A stretch of 64,000 nt of DNA from Hamadaea flava (GTDB taxonomy: Bacteria; Actinomycetota; Actinomycetes; Mycobacteriales; Micromonosporaceae): positions 6,944,001 to 7,008,000 of the forward strand of contig NZ_JAMZDZ010000001.1 of assembly GCF_024172085.1 (NCBI RefSeq), written 5' to 3'. The position numbers were made by a program, and so were the translations under genes. Numbering within the stretch: position 1 is the first letter of the stretch; every line of letters begins with the position of its first letter. The notes below the pieces were generated by a model. It searched no databases and had not been told where the DNA came from. It worked only from the letters and a program-made list of their open reading frames with translations. Positions 17,182-25,066 of the stretch are shown one piece after another.

Positions 17182-17278
17182 GGCGGGCGAGCGGGCGAGC
17201 GCGGCGAGCGGGGGAGCGCGGCGAGCGGGCGAGCGCGGCGGCGCGCGGGAGTAGCGGCGCGCGGGAGTAGCGCGGGGG
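17182..17278. repeat. Irregular GC-rich repeats (GGGCGAGCGCGGCGAGC words)
   Basis: Repeated GCGGGCGAGCG, CGGCGAGCG and GCGGGAGTAGCG words fill the gap between the inverted element and the end of the leftward small gene. Unit length is irregular. Confidence 0.5.
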
Positions 17279-17488
17279 CTAGGGGCGGCGGAGGCGGGCG
17301 CGCAGGTCGGCCCGTTCGGCCGCGCGGGCCCGGTCGGCGCACACGGCGTCCCAGGCGTTGCTCTGTGCGGTGGCGACTGCCTTCTCGTCGGTCAGCGCGC
17401 GCTGAAGCTGGCCCAGCAGCCGGGCGCTGAACGTGATGACGGCGCGCGGAACCGCGGTGATGTCCCGTTCGGGTGCGATTGTGGACAT
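17279..17488 (-). CDS. Small uncharacterised protein
   Basis: A 69-aa soluble protein (MSTIAPERDITAVPRAVITF...), helical and Arg/Ala-rich. It starts at ATG 17486-17488 with a very good ribosome-binding site (AGGAGG, about 8 nt upstream), which supports it as real despite its size. No family is recognised. It is convergent with nothing close and divergent from the GH18-like gene. Confidence 0.6.
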   Translation of the reverse strand: MSTIAPERDITAVPRAVITFSARLLGQLQRALTDEKAVATAQSNAWDAVCADRARAAERADLRARLRRP

Positions 17489-17688
17489 GACGACCGCCTC
17501 CTGACGAATGCCCGTCGACCATTCTGGTCACCCGAGGCCATGAACGCATCTCAACGTGCCGGGCGTCTCAAGTGTTCTGGGACATACCTTCTACGCTGCG
17601 GATTTCCGATTCGTGTCACCGCCGTGACAAGTGGCTCGCTCGATCGGCCGAGCGCCGCTGTCGCAGTCAAGTAGTTAAGTTTCTTTCC

Positions 17689-18765
17689 ATGAGAAGGTTG
17701 CTCGCATTCGTCCTCGCGGTAGCCGTGGGGATGCTGGCCGCGCCGGTCCCGGCTCAGGCGGCCGGCACCCCGCCGCAGATCTACGGGGCTTGGCACTGCA
17801 GCGACGACGCCTGCATCTGGGGCACTGTCCGCACGGTCGCCGAGTTCGATTCGAAGAACCATTGGCTGATCGACCGGGGAGACGGGCGGCCCAGCGTCAA
17901 CCTGGTGGTCCTGAGCTTCGTCGAGCCGCTCAAGCTCCTGCATCAGACGACCGACACGGCCACGCTGAACGGCGTACCTCGGGGGATGACGCCGGAGATC
18001 GTCAACTACTTCACCTCGCGCGGCGTACGCGTGATGCTGTCCATCGGCGGGATCACCTACACCGACGAATGGGACGCGGCGCTGGCCGAGAACGGCACGC
18101 TGCTCGGGCAGCGGGCGGCGGCGGTGGCGACCCAGCTCGGCGTCGGCATCGAGATCGACTACGAGCAGAACTCCAACCCGAACCTCAGCCAGCTGCAGAA
18201 CTTCATCACGGCGTACCGGGCGGTGCATCCGTACAACGCGGCCGGGACCGATCCGACCGCCCGGCTGACCATCGACACGGCCGCTGGGGACCGCTGGCTG
18301 ATCGACATCAACCGCAAGGCGACCGCGGACTGGCTGCGGACCGACACTCCAGTGCTGGACTACGCCAACGCCATGGTGCCGGCCCGTCAGCCGTCGACCT
18401 CCAGCGCGATCGCCAACTGGCAGGAGCACCTCGACGGCAAGCCGACCTATTCGCCGCCGGTGCTCCCGCTGGCTCCGGCGAAGTTCACCGGTGGTCTCTA
18501 CGTCGCCGAGGGGAGCAAGGTCCGGCCGGAGTGCACCAACTTCGCCGGCTCGCTGCAGAACAGCACCGGCTCGTGGCTGACCGCGGCCGCCCCGAACGGG
18601 GCCGGAACGACCGCCGGTCTCCTCGGGTACATGTTCTGGGCCGCCGAGAAGCCATCGACGCGGGGCGTCACGACTCAGCCGCCGAACACGTGCGAGGGCG
18701 GGATGGGCGCGGGGGCGACCTTCTATGCGATCCCGATCCCTATGCCAGCCCTGCGACAGAGTTGA
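17689..18765 (+). CDS. Secreted GH18-like (chitinase-fold) protein
   Basis: A 358-aa exported protein. The signal peptide covers about residues 1-25, with cleavage after AQA. GH18-type marks are VVLSF (73-77), VMLSIGG (115-121) and GIEIDYE (153-159). The last corresponds to the DxxDxDxE active-site strand but lacks the first Asp and has Glu for the second, while keeping the final D-Y-E with candidate catalytic Glu159. Chitinase or endo-glucosaminidase activity is possible but altered chemistry or a binding role cannot be excluded. The gene interrupts the trp cluster. The region before the ATG is AT-rich with a weak ribosome-binding site. Confidence 0.75.
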   Translation: MRRLLAFVLAVAVGMLAAPVPAQAAGTPPQIYGAWHCSDDACIWGTVRTVAEFDSKNHWLIDRGDGRPSVNLVVLSFVEPLKLLHQTTDTATLNGVPRGMTPEIVNYFTSRGVRVMLSIGGITYTDEWDAALAENGTLLGQRAAAVATQLGVGIEIDYEQNSNPNLSQLQNFITAYRAVHPYNAAGTDPTARLTIDTAAGDRWLIDINRKATADWLRTDTPVLDYANAMVPARQPSTSSAIANWQEHLDGKPTYSPPVLPLAPAKFTGGLYVAEGSKVRPECTNFAGSLQNSTGSWLTAAAPNGAGTTAGLLGYMFWAAEKPSTRGVTTQPPNTCEGGMGAGATFYAIPIPMPALRQS

Positions 18766-18778
18766 GCTGGGAGTTCTC

Positions 18779-18805
18779 GCCGGGCCGTCACGGGGGCGGC
18801 CCGGC
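18779..18805 (+). terminator. 9-bp hairpin after the GH18-like gene
   Basis: GCCGGGCCG (18779-18787) and CGGCCCGGC (18797-18805) form a perfect stem with a 9-nt loop, 13 bp after the stop. There is no T-run. It separates the secreted-protein gene from trpC. Confidence 0.55.
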
Positions 18806-18910
18806 ATTATGCACCATTCCATTCGGTGGTGCGCGCCATACCCCCGAGTCCGAGGCCGACATCTCGCCGCCTAGCATCCACCCATGGCACCTGGAGATGG
18901 GAAAACGCAG

Positions 18911-19726
18911 GTGACGGGGAGCGTTCTCGACGAGATCATCGCCGGCGTCCGGGAGGACGTCGAGGCACGTCAGCATGAGGTTCCGCTGGAGGAGATCCGG
19001 CGGCGGGCGGAAGCGGCACGGGCGCCGCTCGACGCGTACGCCGCACTCCGCCGACCCGGCGTGGGCGTCATCGCGGAGGTGAAGCGGTCGTCGCCGTCCA
19101 AGGGGGCGCTCGCTGAGATCCCCGACCCGGCCGAGCTGGCCGGTGAGTACGCCGCCGGCGGCGCACGCTGTGTCAGCGTGCTCACCGAGGGCCGCTGGTT
19201 CGGCGGTTCGCTGGACGACTTGGCGGCCGTCCGGGCCACGATCGACATCCCGGTGCTGCGCAAGGACTTCATCGTCTCCACGTACCAGGTGCACGAGGCG
19301 CGGGCGTTCGGCGCCGACCTCGTCCTGCTGATCGTGGCCGCGCTGGACCAGAAGGTGCTGGTCGGGCTGCTGGAGCGGATCGAGTCTCTCGGGATGACCG
19401 CCCTCGTGGAGGTGCACACCGAGGAGGAGGCCGACCGCGCGCTCGAAGCCGGGGCCCGCGTCATCGGTGTCAACGCCCGGGACCTGCGTACGCTGGAGGT
19501 CGACCGTTCGGTGTTCGAGCGGATCGCGCCCGGCCTGCCGAATCACGTCGTCAAGATCGCCGAGTCGGGCGTACGCGGCCCGCTGGACCTGATCCGATAC
19601 GCGAGCGCCGGCGCCGATGCCGTCCTCGTCGGGGAGGGCCTCGTCACGCAGAAGAGCCCGCGGGAAGCGGTGGCCGAACTGGTCAACGCCGGTAACCACC
19701 CGGCGACGCCGCGCCCCGCCCGCTAA
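18911..19726 (+). CDS. trpC: Indole-3-glycerol phosphate synthase
   Basis: A 271-aa TIM-barrel enzyme that closes the indole ring in tryptophan synthesis. It shows [11 protein letters not shown] (catalytic Lys near 58), [14 protein letters not shown] and IAESGVRG. I chose GTG 18911 because GGAGATGGGA lies upstream of it and the family N-terminus begins near SVLDEI. An in-frame ATG at 18884 would add nine residues but has no visible ribosome-binding site. Unlike many operons it is separated from trpB by 94 bp containing a hairpin. trpD and trpF are not in the window. Confidence 0.95.
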   Translation: MTGSVLDEIIAGVREDVEARQHEVPLEEIRRRAEAARAPLDAYAALRRPGVGVIAEVKRSSPSKGALAEIPDPAELAGEYAAGGARCVSVLTEGRWFGGSLDDLAAVRATIDIPVLRKDFIVSTYQVHEARAFGADLVLLIVAALDQKVLVGLLERIESLGMTALVEVHTEEEADRALEAGARVIGVNARDLRTLEVDRSVFERIAPGLPNHVVKIAESGVRGPLDLIRYASAGADAVLVGEGLVTQKSPREAVAELVNAGNHPATPRPAR

Positions 19727-19738
19727 CCGGCAGACCTG

Positions 19739-19802
19739 CGTTGGTCATGGAGTTTCCGGTGTCGACACGCCGTCCACACCACAGTCAACTCCATGATCAA
19801 CG
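19739..19802 (+). other. Long hairpin between trpC and trpB
   Basis: Arms 19739-19754 (CGTTGGTCATGGAGTT) and 19787-19802 (AACTCCATGATCAACG) pair over 16 bp with one wobble, around a 32-nt spacer. It ends 18 bp before the trpB start, so it could affect transcription or ribosome access. It could also be a remnant of the GATCA-rich intergenic repeats seen elsewhere. Confidence 0.5.
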
Positions 19803-19820
19803 GGATGGGGGTAAGTAGAG

Positions 19821-21029
19821 ATGCAGCCCGATGAGCGGGGGCACTTCGGCCCGTATGGCGGCCGTTTCGTGCCGGAGGCGCTGGTCGCCGCCCTGGACGA
19901 ACTGGACGCGCACTATCGCAAGGCGATGGCCGACCCTGAGTTCACCGGGGAGTTCGACCGGATGCTCCGCGAGTACGCCGGCACGCCGTCGCTGTTGTTC
20001 GACGCCACCCGGCTGTCGAAGCAGGCGGGCGCCCGCATCCTGCTCAAGCGGGAGGACCTCAACCACACCGGCGCGCACAAGGTACGCAACGTGCTCGGGC
20101 AGGCGCTGCTCACCAAGCGGATGGGCAAGCCACGGGTGATCGCGGAGACGGGCGCGGGCCAGCACGGCGTCGCGAGCGCCACCGCGGCGGCGTACCTCGA
20201 TCTCGAATGCGTCGTCTACATGGGCGAGGTCGACACCGAGCGGCAGGCGCTGAACGTCGCGCGGATGAAGATGCTCGGCGCGACCGTCATCCCGGTGACG
20301 CACGGGTCGCGGACGCTCAAGGACGCCATCAACGAGGCGCTGCGCGACTGGGTGACCAATGTGGACTCCACCCACTACCTGCTCGGCACGGCCGCCGGGC
20401 CGCATCCGTTCCCCGCGATGGTGCGTGACTTCGTCAGCGGCATCGGCGTCGAGGCCCGGGAGCAGTGCCTCGCACTGACCGGTGCGCTGCCGGACGCGGT
20501 CGCGGCCTGCATCGGCGGCGGCTCGAACGCCATCGGCGCGTTCCACGCGTTCATCCCGGACGAGTCGGTCCGCCTCTACGGCTTCGAGGCCGGCGGCGAC
20601 GGGTTCGAGACGGGGCGGCACGCGGCGAGCATCACCGCCGGCGAGACCGGCGTCCTGCACGGCGCCCGCACCTACCTGCTGCAGGACGAGGACGGGCAGA
20701 CCATCGAGTCGCACTCGATCTCGGCCGGGCTGGACTACCCGGCGGTCGGGCCGGAGCACGCCTGGCTGAACGACACCGGCCGGGCGATCTACGAGCCGGT
20801 GACCGACGCCGAGGCGATGGACGCGTTCGCGCTGCTCTGCCGGACCGAGGGGATCATCCCGGCGATCGAGAGCGCGCACGCGCTCGCCGGTGCGCTGCGG
20901 ATCGCCCCCACCTTGTCGGCCGAGCTGGGCCGGCCCGCCACGATCGTCGTCAACCTCTCCGGACGCGGCGACAAGGACATGCACACCGCCGGGGCGTACT
21001 TCGGCCTGTTCACCGGGGAGACGGTGTGA
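19821..21029 (+). CDS. trpB: Tryptophan synthase beta chain
   Basis: A 402-aa PLP enzyme that condenses indole with serine. The PLP lysine lies in [10 protein letters not shown] (Lys87). [16 protein letters not shown] and the C-terminal SGRGDKD are also intact. The gene overlaps trpA by GTGTGAGC (4 bp), as expected for the alpha2-beta2 complex. The length is normal. Confidence 0.98.
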   Translation: MQPDERGHFGPYGGRFVPEALVAALDELDAHYRKAMADPEFTGEFDRMLREYAGTPSLLFDATRLSKQAGARILLKREDLNHTGAHKVRNVLGQALLTKRMGKPRVIAETGAGQHGVASATAAAYLDLECVVYMGEVDTERQALNVARMKMLGATVIPVTHGSRTLKDAINEALRDWVTNVDSTHYLLGTAAGPHPFPAMVRDFVSGIGVEAREQCLALTGALPDAVAACIGGGSNAIGAFHAFIPDESVRLYGFEAGGDGFETGRHAASITAGETGVLHGARTYLLQDEDGQTIESHSISAGLDYPAVGPEHAWLNDTGRAIYEPVTDAEAMDAFALLCRTEGIIPAIESAHALAGALRIAPTLSAELGRPATIVVNLSGRGDKDMHTAGAYFGLFTGETV

Positions 21030-21811
21030 GCCTCTTCGACAAGGCCCTGGCTGAGGGTCGCCCGGCGCTCGTCGGCTACCTGCCGGCGGGCTTCCCGACG
21101 GTCCAGGGCGGCATCGACGCCGTCCACGCCCTGATCGACTCCGGCGTGGACCTCGTCGAGGTCGGCCTGCCCTACTCCGATCCGGTCATGGACGGACCGG
21201 TGATCCAGCGGGCCACCGAGCGAGCGCTCGCGAGCGGTGTGCGTACCAAAGATGTGCTGGCCACGGTCGAGGCCGTGACCGGCAAGGGCGTGCCGGTGGT
21301 CGTGATGACCTACTGGAACCCCGTGGATCGATACGGCGTCGACGCCTTCGCGCGCGACCTGGCCGCGGCGGGCGGCGCGGGCCTGATCACCCCGGACCTG
21401 ATCCCGGACGAGGCCGAGGACTGGCTGGCCGCCTCCGACGAGCACAAGCTCGACCGGATCTTCCTGGTCTCGCCCTCGTCGACCGACGCGCGCATCGCGA
21501 TGACCGTCGCCCACTGCCGTGGGTTCGTCTACGCCACCGCGGTCATGGGCGTCACGGGGGCGCGCGACGCCGTCTCGGACGCGGCTCCCGAGCTGGTCGC
21601 GCGGGTCAAGGCGGCCAACTCTCCGGTGCCGGTCGGGGTGGGCCTGGGGGTACGCGACGGGGCGCAGGCCGCGCAGGTCGGCCGGTACGCCGACGGCGTG
21701 ATCGTGGGCAGCGCCCTGGTGAAGGCGGTGGCCGACGACCCGACCCTGGCTTCGCTGCGCGCCCTGACCGTGGAGCTGGCGGCAGGCGTCCGGTCCGCAC
21801 GCGCGTCGTGA
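21026..21811 (+). CDS. trpA: Tryptophan synthase alpha chain
   Basis: A 261-aa TIM-barrel subunit that cleaves indole-3-glycerol phosphate and passes indole to TrpB. The catalytic residues sit in [15 protein letters not shown] (Glu45, Asp56). It starts at GTG 21026, inside the end of trpB. Its own stop overlaps the start of the phosphotransferase-like gene by 4 bp, placing that gene in the same transcript. Confidence 0.97.
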   Translation: MSLFDKALAEGRPALVGYLPAGFPTVQGGIDAVHALIDSGVDLVEVGLPYSDPVMDGPVIQRATERALASGVRTKDVLATVEAVTGKGVPVVVMTYWNPVDRYGVDAFARDLAAAGGAGLITPDLIPDEAEDWLAASDEHKLDRIFLVSPSSTDARIAMTVAHCRGFVYATAVMGVTGARDAVSDAAPELVARVKAANSPVPVGVGLGVRDGAQAAQVGRYADGVIVGSALVKAVADDPTLASLRALTVELAAGVRSARAS

Positions 21812-22488
21812 GCCGCCGTGGGCTCGGCGAGCCGTTGCCGGTTCACGACCTGGCCGACCGGTACGCCAAATGGCACGCCGAGAAGGTCTACGAGTGGGAG
21901 GCCGGGCGGCCGACGTATCGGCTGACCGGCCCGGACGACTCCGTCCGGTACGTCAAGCTCACCCCTTCGACGGGGCGGCTGCACGACGAGGCCCTGCGTA
22001 CGCGCTGGGCCCTGCCGTGGGTCCGGGTCCCCGAAGTGGTGGAGTTCGGCAGCGACGGCGACCACGACTGGCTCATGACCACCGAACTGTCCGGAGTGGA
22101 CGCTTCGACGCATCCGCTGCGGGCGGCCGACCCGGTCGCGTTGGTGACGGCGTTCGCCCAGGGCCTACGGTTCTTCCACGACACCGTGCCGGTGGACGAG
22201 TGCCCGTTCTGGTTCCCCGACCTGCCGCCCGACGCCGACCTCGTCGTCTGCCACGGGGACTACGTCCTGCCGAACGCGTTCCTCACCGGCGACGTCGTCA
22301 CCGGGTACATCGACCTCGGCGACCTCTGCGTCGCCGACCGGTGGCTGGACCTGGCCGTCGCGCTGAACAGCCTGGAACAGCCGTACAACATGGGGCCCGG
22401 GTACGCCGACGCCTTCCTCTCGGCGTACGGGGTCTCGCCGGACCCTGAGCGGGCCGCTCGGTACCTCGCTCTCTACGACGCTCGCTGA
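21808..22488 (+). CDS. Aminoglycoside phosphotransferase (APH)-family protein
   Basis: A 226-aa kinase-fold protein. It has the APH catalytic motif HGDYVLPN (149-156) and a second metal-binding region beginning IDLGD (168-172), with a candidate ATP-contact Lys50 in RYVKL. It resembles APH(3')-type kinases but is shorter (about 260 aa is usual). Its start (GTG 21808) overlaps trpA, so it is expressed with tryptophan synthase. It may confer aminoglycoside resistance or phosphorylate another small molecule. The sequence does not decide. Confidence 0.85.
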   Translation: MSRRGLGEPLPVHDLADRYAKWHAEKVYEWEAGRPTYRLTGPDDSVRYVKLTPSTGRLHDEALRTRWALPWVRVPEVVEFGSDGDHDWLMTTELSGVDASTHPLRAADPVALVTAFAQGLRFFHDTVPVDECPFWFPDLPPDADLVVCHGDYVLPNAFLTGDVVTGYIDLGDLCVADRWLDLAVALNSLEQPYNMGPGYADAFLSAYGVSPDPERAARYLALYDAR

Positions 22489-22523
22489 CCGCTCGCCTAC
22501 CCCGCGTTCTCTGCCTTCTCTGC

Positions 22524-22589
22524 GCGATCATGAACTATCGGTCGTGATCAACCGGTGTGTCGTGTCCCCAGCACCCTGATCGACTCCGT
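22524..22589 (+). repeat. Dispersed GATCATG element, copy near 22.5 kb
   Basis: The core is GATCATGAAC to CGTGATC (22526-22549), followed by AACCGGTGTGTCGTGTCC, then CCTGATCGACTCC, and a second CCTGATCAACTC at 22596. No clear tandem array precedes it (only CTTCTCTGC words). A 33-bp array lies downstream instead. Confidence 0.85.
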
Positions 22590-22610
22590 CCGGCCCTGAT
22601 CAACTCGGCG

Positions 22611-22696
22611 CGGCCGGATGGGCGTGACCGGATCAAGTCAGCGCGGCCGGATGGGCGCGACCGGATCAAGTCAGCGCGGCCGGATCTGCTCAGCGC
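22611..22696. repeat. 33-bp tandem array, two full units plus a partial
   Basis: The unit begins CGGCCGGATGGGCG and ends ATCAAGTCAGCG, with starts at 22611, 22644 and 22677. It lies between the dispersed element and the flavodoxin-like gene. Confidence 0.85.
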
Positions 22697-22747
22697 GCCG
22701 GGTCGGGCTCGGACGCCGAGCGTCCGGCTGGATGGCAGGCTGGGGGC

Positions 22748-23209
22748 GTGGCCCGTCTGCTCGTCGTGCATCATACGACCTCACCCGTCCTGCAGGAGAT
22801 GCTCGAAGCCGTGCTCGGCGGGGCGCGTACGGATGAGATCGAGGGCGTCGAGGTGGTGACCCGGCCGGCGTTGGCCGCGACCGTCCCCGATCTGCTGGCC
22901 GCTGACGCGGTGCTGCTCGGCACCCCGGCGAACATCGGGTACATGTCGGGTGCGCTCAAGCATTTCTTCGACACGGTCTACTACCCGTGCCTCACCGACA
23001 AGGTCGGGCTGGCGTACGGGCTCTATGTGCACGGCAACAACGACACCTCCGGAGCGGTGCGGGCGGTGGAGACCATCGCAGGCGGCATGTCCTGGGCGCG
23101 TACGCGGGAACCGGTGGCCGTCGTGGGTGCGCTCGGACCGGCCGATCGGGAGGCGCTGTGGGACCTCGGCGCGGTCACGGCGTACTCCGCGAGTTTGACC
23201 TCAACCTGA
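22748..23209 (+). CDS. Flavodoxin-family / NAD(P)H-dependent FMN reductase-like protein
   Basis: A 153-aa flavodoxin-fold protein starting at GTG 22748. The FMN-phosphate loop is VVHHTTSPVLQEM (about 6-18). The downstream TPANIGYMSGALKHFFD (about 59-75) matches the flavin-contact loop of this family. It probably acts as a small cytosolic redox protein. It is followed 22 bp later by an SDR gene and may be co-transcribed with it. Confidence 0.85.
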   Translation: MARLLVVHHTTSPVLQEMLEAVLGGARTDEIEGVEVVTRPALAATVPDLLAADAVLLGTPANIGYMSGALKHFFDTVYYPCLTDKVGLAYGLYVHGNNDTSGAVRAVETIAGGMSWARTREPVAVVGALGPADREALWDLGAVTAYSASLTST

Positions 23210-23231
23210 CTTGACGTGGTCTGATCGGCCC

Positions 23232-23921
23232 ATGGGGTTCGAAGGGATGCGGGTCGTGCTCACCGGCGGTGGACGTGGACTGGGACGACGGCTGGCGGGG
23301 GAGTTCGCTCAGCGGGGCGCGCACGTGTTCGTGTCGGCGCGGGACGAGGCGGCGGCGAAGGAGACCGTCCGCGGGATCGAATGGGCGGCCGTGGGCTCGG
23401 CGTCGGCGTACGCCTGCGATCTGGCGCAGCCGGCCTCGGTCGCCGAGTTCGCCCAGACGGTGTCGGCTCGGACCGATCGGGTCGACGTGCTGATCAACAA
23501 CGGGGCGGCGTATCTGGAGGGCCCGGCGGACGACGAGCGGATCGCCGAGACGGTGCAGGGTGCGGCGACCGGAACGATCCTGCTCACGGAGAAGTTGCTG
23601 CCGCTCCTTCGGCGGTCCGACCGGCCGGACGTCGTGAACGTCGTGTCCGCCGCCGGGGAACCTGGCCACCATCGGTCGCCCGCCCATCCCGCGTTCTACG
23701 CCGCCAAGCACGCCCAGGCCGGGTACGCCGAGATCCTCTCCCATCGCCTGCGGCCCGAGGGGATTCGGGTTGTTTCCCTTTTCCCACCCGATTTCGTGCA
23801 GGACGGCCCGCGTACGGCGGGTTCTCCGCTGACCGCGGCGTCCGTCGCCGATTGCGTGCTTTTCGCGGTGGGCCCGCCCAGGGACTGCTTCCTGCGTGAG
23901 TTCCGCTTCGAGCAACTCTGA
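23232..23921 (+). CDS. Short-chain dehydrogenase/reductase
   Basis: A 229-aa SDR with the cofactor motif TGGGRGLG, the NNGA-type strand (INNGAA) and the active-site segment YAAKHA with the YxxxK pair, preceded by VVSAAG with the catalytic Ser. The start chosen is ATG 23232 (MGFEGMRV). A TTG seven codons earlier is possible. The substrate is unknown. It is classical SDR length. Confidence 0.9.
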   Translation: MGFEGMRVVLTGGGRGLGRRLAGEFAQRGAHVFVSARDEAAAKETVRGIEWAAVGSASAYACDLAQPASVAEFAQTVSARTDRVDVLINNGAAYLEGPADDERIAETVQGAATGTILLTEKLLPLLRRSDRPDVVNVVSAAGEPGHHRSPAHPAFYAAKHAQAGYAEILSHRLRPEGIRVVSLFPPDFVQDGPRTAGSPLTAASVADCVLFAVGPPRDCFLREFRFEQL

Positions 23922-23955
23922 GCCGCTATGTATTTCGGCGCACGGACGGTAGCGT

Positions 23956-25059
23956 GTGCCCGTGAACCTCGCCGCTGAGCTGACCCAGAGCCTGTCGAGT
24001 CAGGTGCTGGCGTCGATCCCGAGCCCTTCCGTCGCCGTGTGGAAGGTCGGGCCGATCCCGATCCGGGCCTACGCGCTGTGCATCATCGTGGGCATCATCG
24101 CCGCCGCGGTCATCTCCGACTACCGCATGCGGCGTCGCGGCGCTCCGCGCTGGGCGATCCTCGACATCGCGGTCTACGCCGTCCCGTTCGGCATCATCGG
24201 CGGCCGGATCTACCACGTGATCACCTCGCCGGAGGCGTACTTCGGCGACGGCGGTGAGCCGATCAAGGCGCTCTACATCTGGGAGGGCGGCCTCGGCATC
24301 TGGGGCGCGATCGCGCTGGGCGCGCTCGGGGCCTGGCTGGCCTGCAAGCAGATGGGCCTGCCGCTGGCCCTGGTCGCCGACAGCATGGCGGTGGGTCTGC
24401 CGGTCGGACAGGCGATCGGCCGCCTCGGCAACTGGTTCAACAACGAGCTTTACGGCGGCCCCACCGACACTCCGTGGGGTCTGGAAGTCCACAAGATGGA
24501 CCCGAACAACCAGGGGCACGCCCTCGTCGGGCCGGACGGCAAGCCGGTCCTGCTGGAGGGCCTCTACCAGCCGACGTTCCTCTACGAGCTGATCTGGAAC
24601 CTGCTGGTCGCGGTCTTCGTCTACCTCGCCGACCGCCGGTTCAAGTTCGGCCGCGGCCGGGCGTTCGCGCTCTACGTGATGGCGTACACGGCCGGCCGGG
24701 GCGTCATCGAGACGATCCGCACCGACGAGGCGAACCACTTCTACGGCATCCGCCTCAACGTCTGGACCTCGATCATCGTCTTCCTCGGCGCGCTGATCTT
24801 CTTCCTGCTGCGCAAGGGCCCGCAGGAGTTCGTGATCCCGGCGGCCGACGGCGGCAAGGGCTTCCAGGTCGTGACCGAGGCCGAGTACGACGCCTTCACC
24901 GCCTCCGGCGCCCGCCCGGACGCGCCCGCCCAGCCGGACGCCGAATCCGACGACGCGGACGGACCTGACGACGCGGACAGACCCGACGACGCCGACGAAG
25001 CCGCGGAGGCAGACTCGGCAACGGCCCAGGAGAAGCAGGAACAAAAGCAGAAGGGCTGA
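23956..25059 (+). CDS. lgt: Prolipoprotein diacylglyceryl transferase
   Basis: A 367-aa membrane enzyme that attaches diacylglycerol to the lipobox cysteine of prolipoproteins. It has seven or so membrane segments and the Lgt signature GRLGNWFNNE (about 155-164). The C-terminal tail (about 310-367) is hydrophilic and very acidic, then Gln/Lys-rich, a common actinobacterial extension. Start GTG 23956 was kept; GTG 23962 is equally possible. The many lipoproteins in this window are its potential substrates. It sits downstream of trpBA as in other actinomycetes. Confidence 0.95.
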   Translation: MPVNLAAELTQSLSSQVLASIPSPSVAVWKVGPIPIRAYALCIIVGIIAAAVISDYRMRRRGAPRWAILDIAVYAVPFGIIGGRIYHVITSPEAYFGDGGEPIKALYIWEGGLGIWGAIALGALGAWLACKQMGLPLALVADSMAVGLPVGQAIGRLGNWFNNELYGGPTDTPWGLEVHKMDPNNQGHALVGPDGKPVLLEGLYQPTFLYELIWNLLVAVFVYLADRRFKFGRGRAFALYVMAYTAGRGVIETIRTDEANHFYGIRLNVWTSIIVFLGALIFFLLRKGPQEFVIPAADGGKGFQVVTEAEYDAFTASGARPDAPAQPDAESDDADGPDDADRPDDADEAAEADSATAQEKQEQKQKG

Positions 25060-25066
25060 GGTCCGC

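Larger units (their letters stand above)
16695..17278. other. Repeat-filled gene-free region after the trpE operon
   Basis: A 22-bp tandem array (16720-16867) runs into a GATCATGA hairpin (16870-16893). About 210 bp of unrecognised, less GC-rich sequence with scattered GATC words follow. An inverted dispersed element (17105-17173) and GC-rich repeats complete the region. No gene is supported. Confidence 0.7.
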
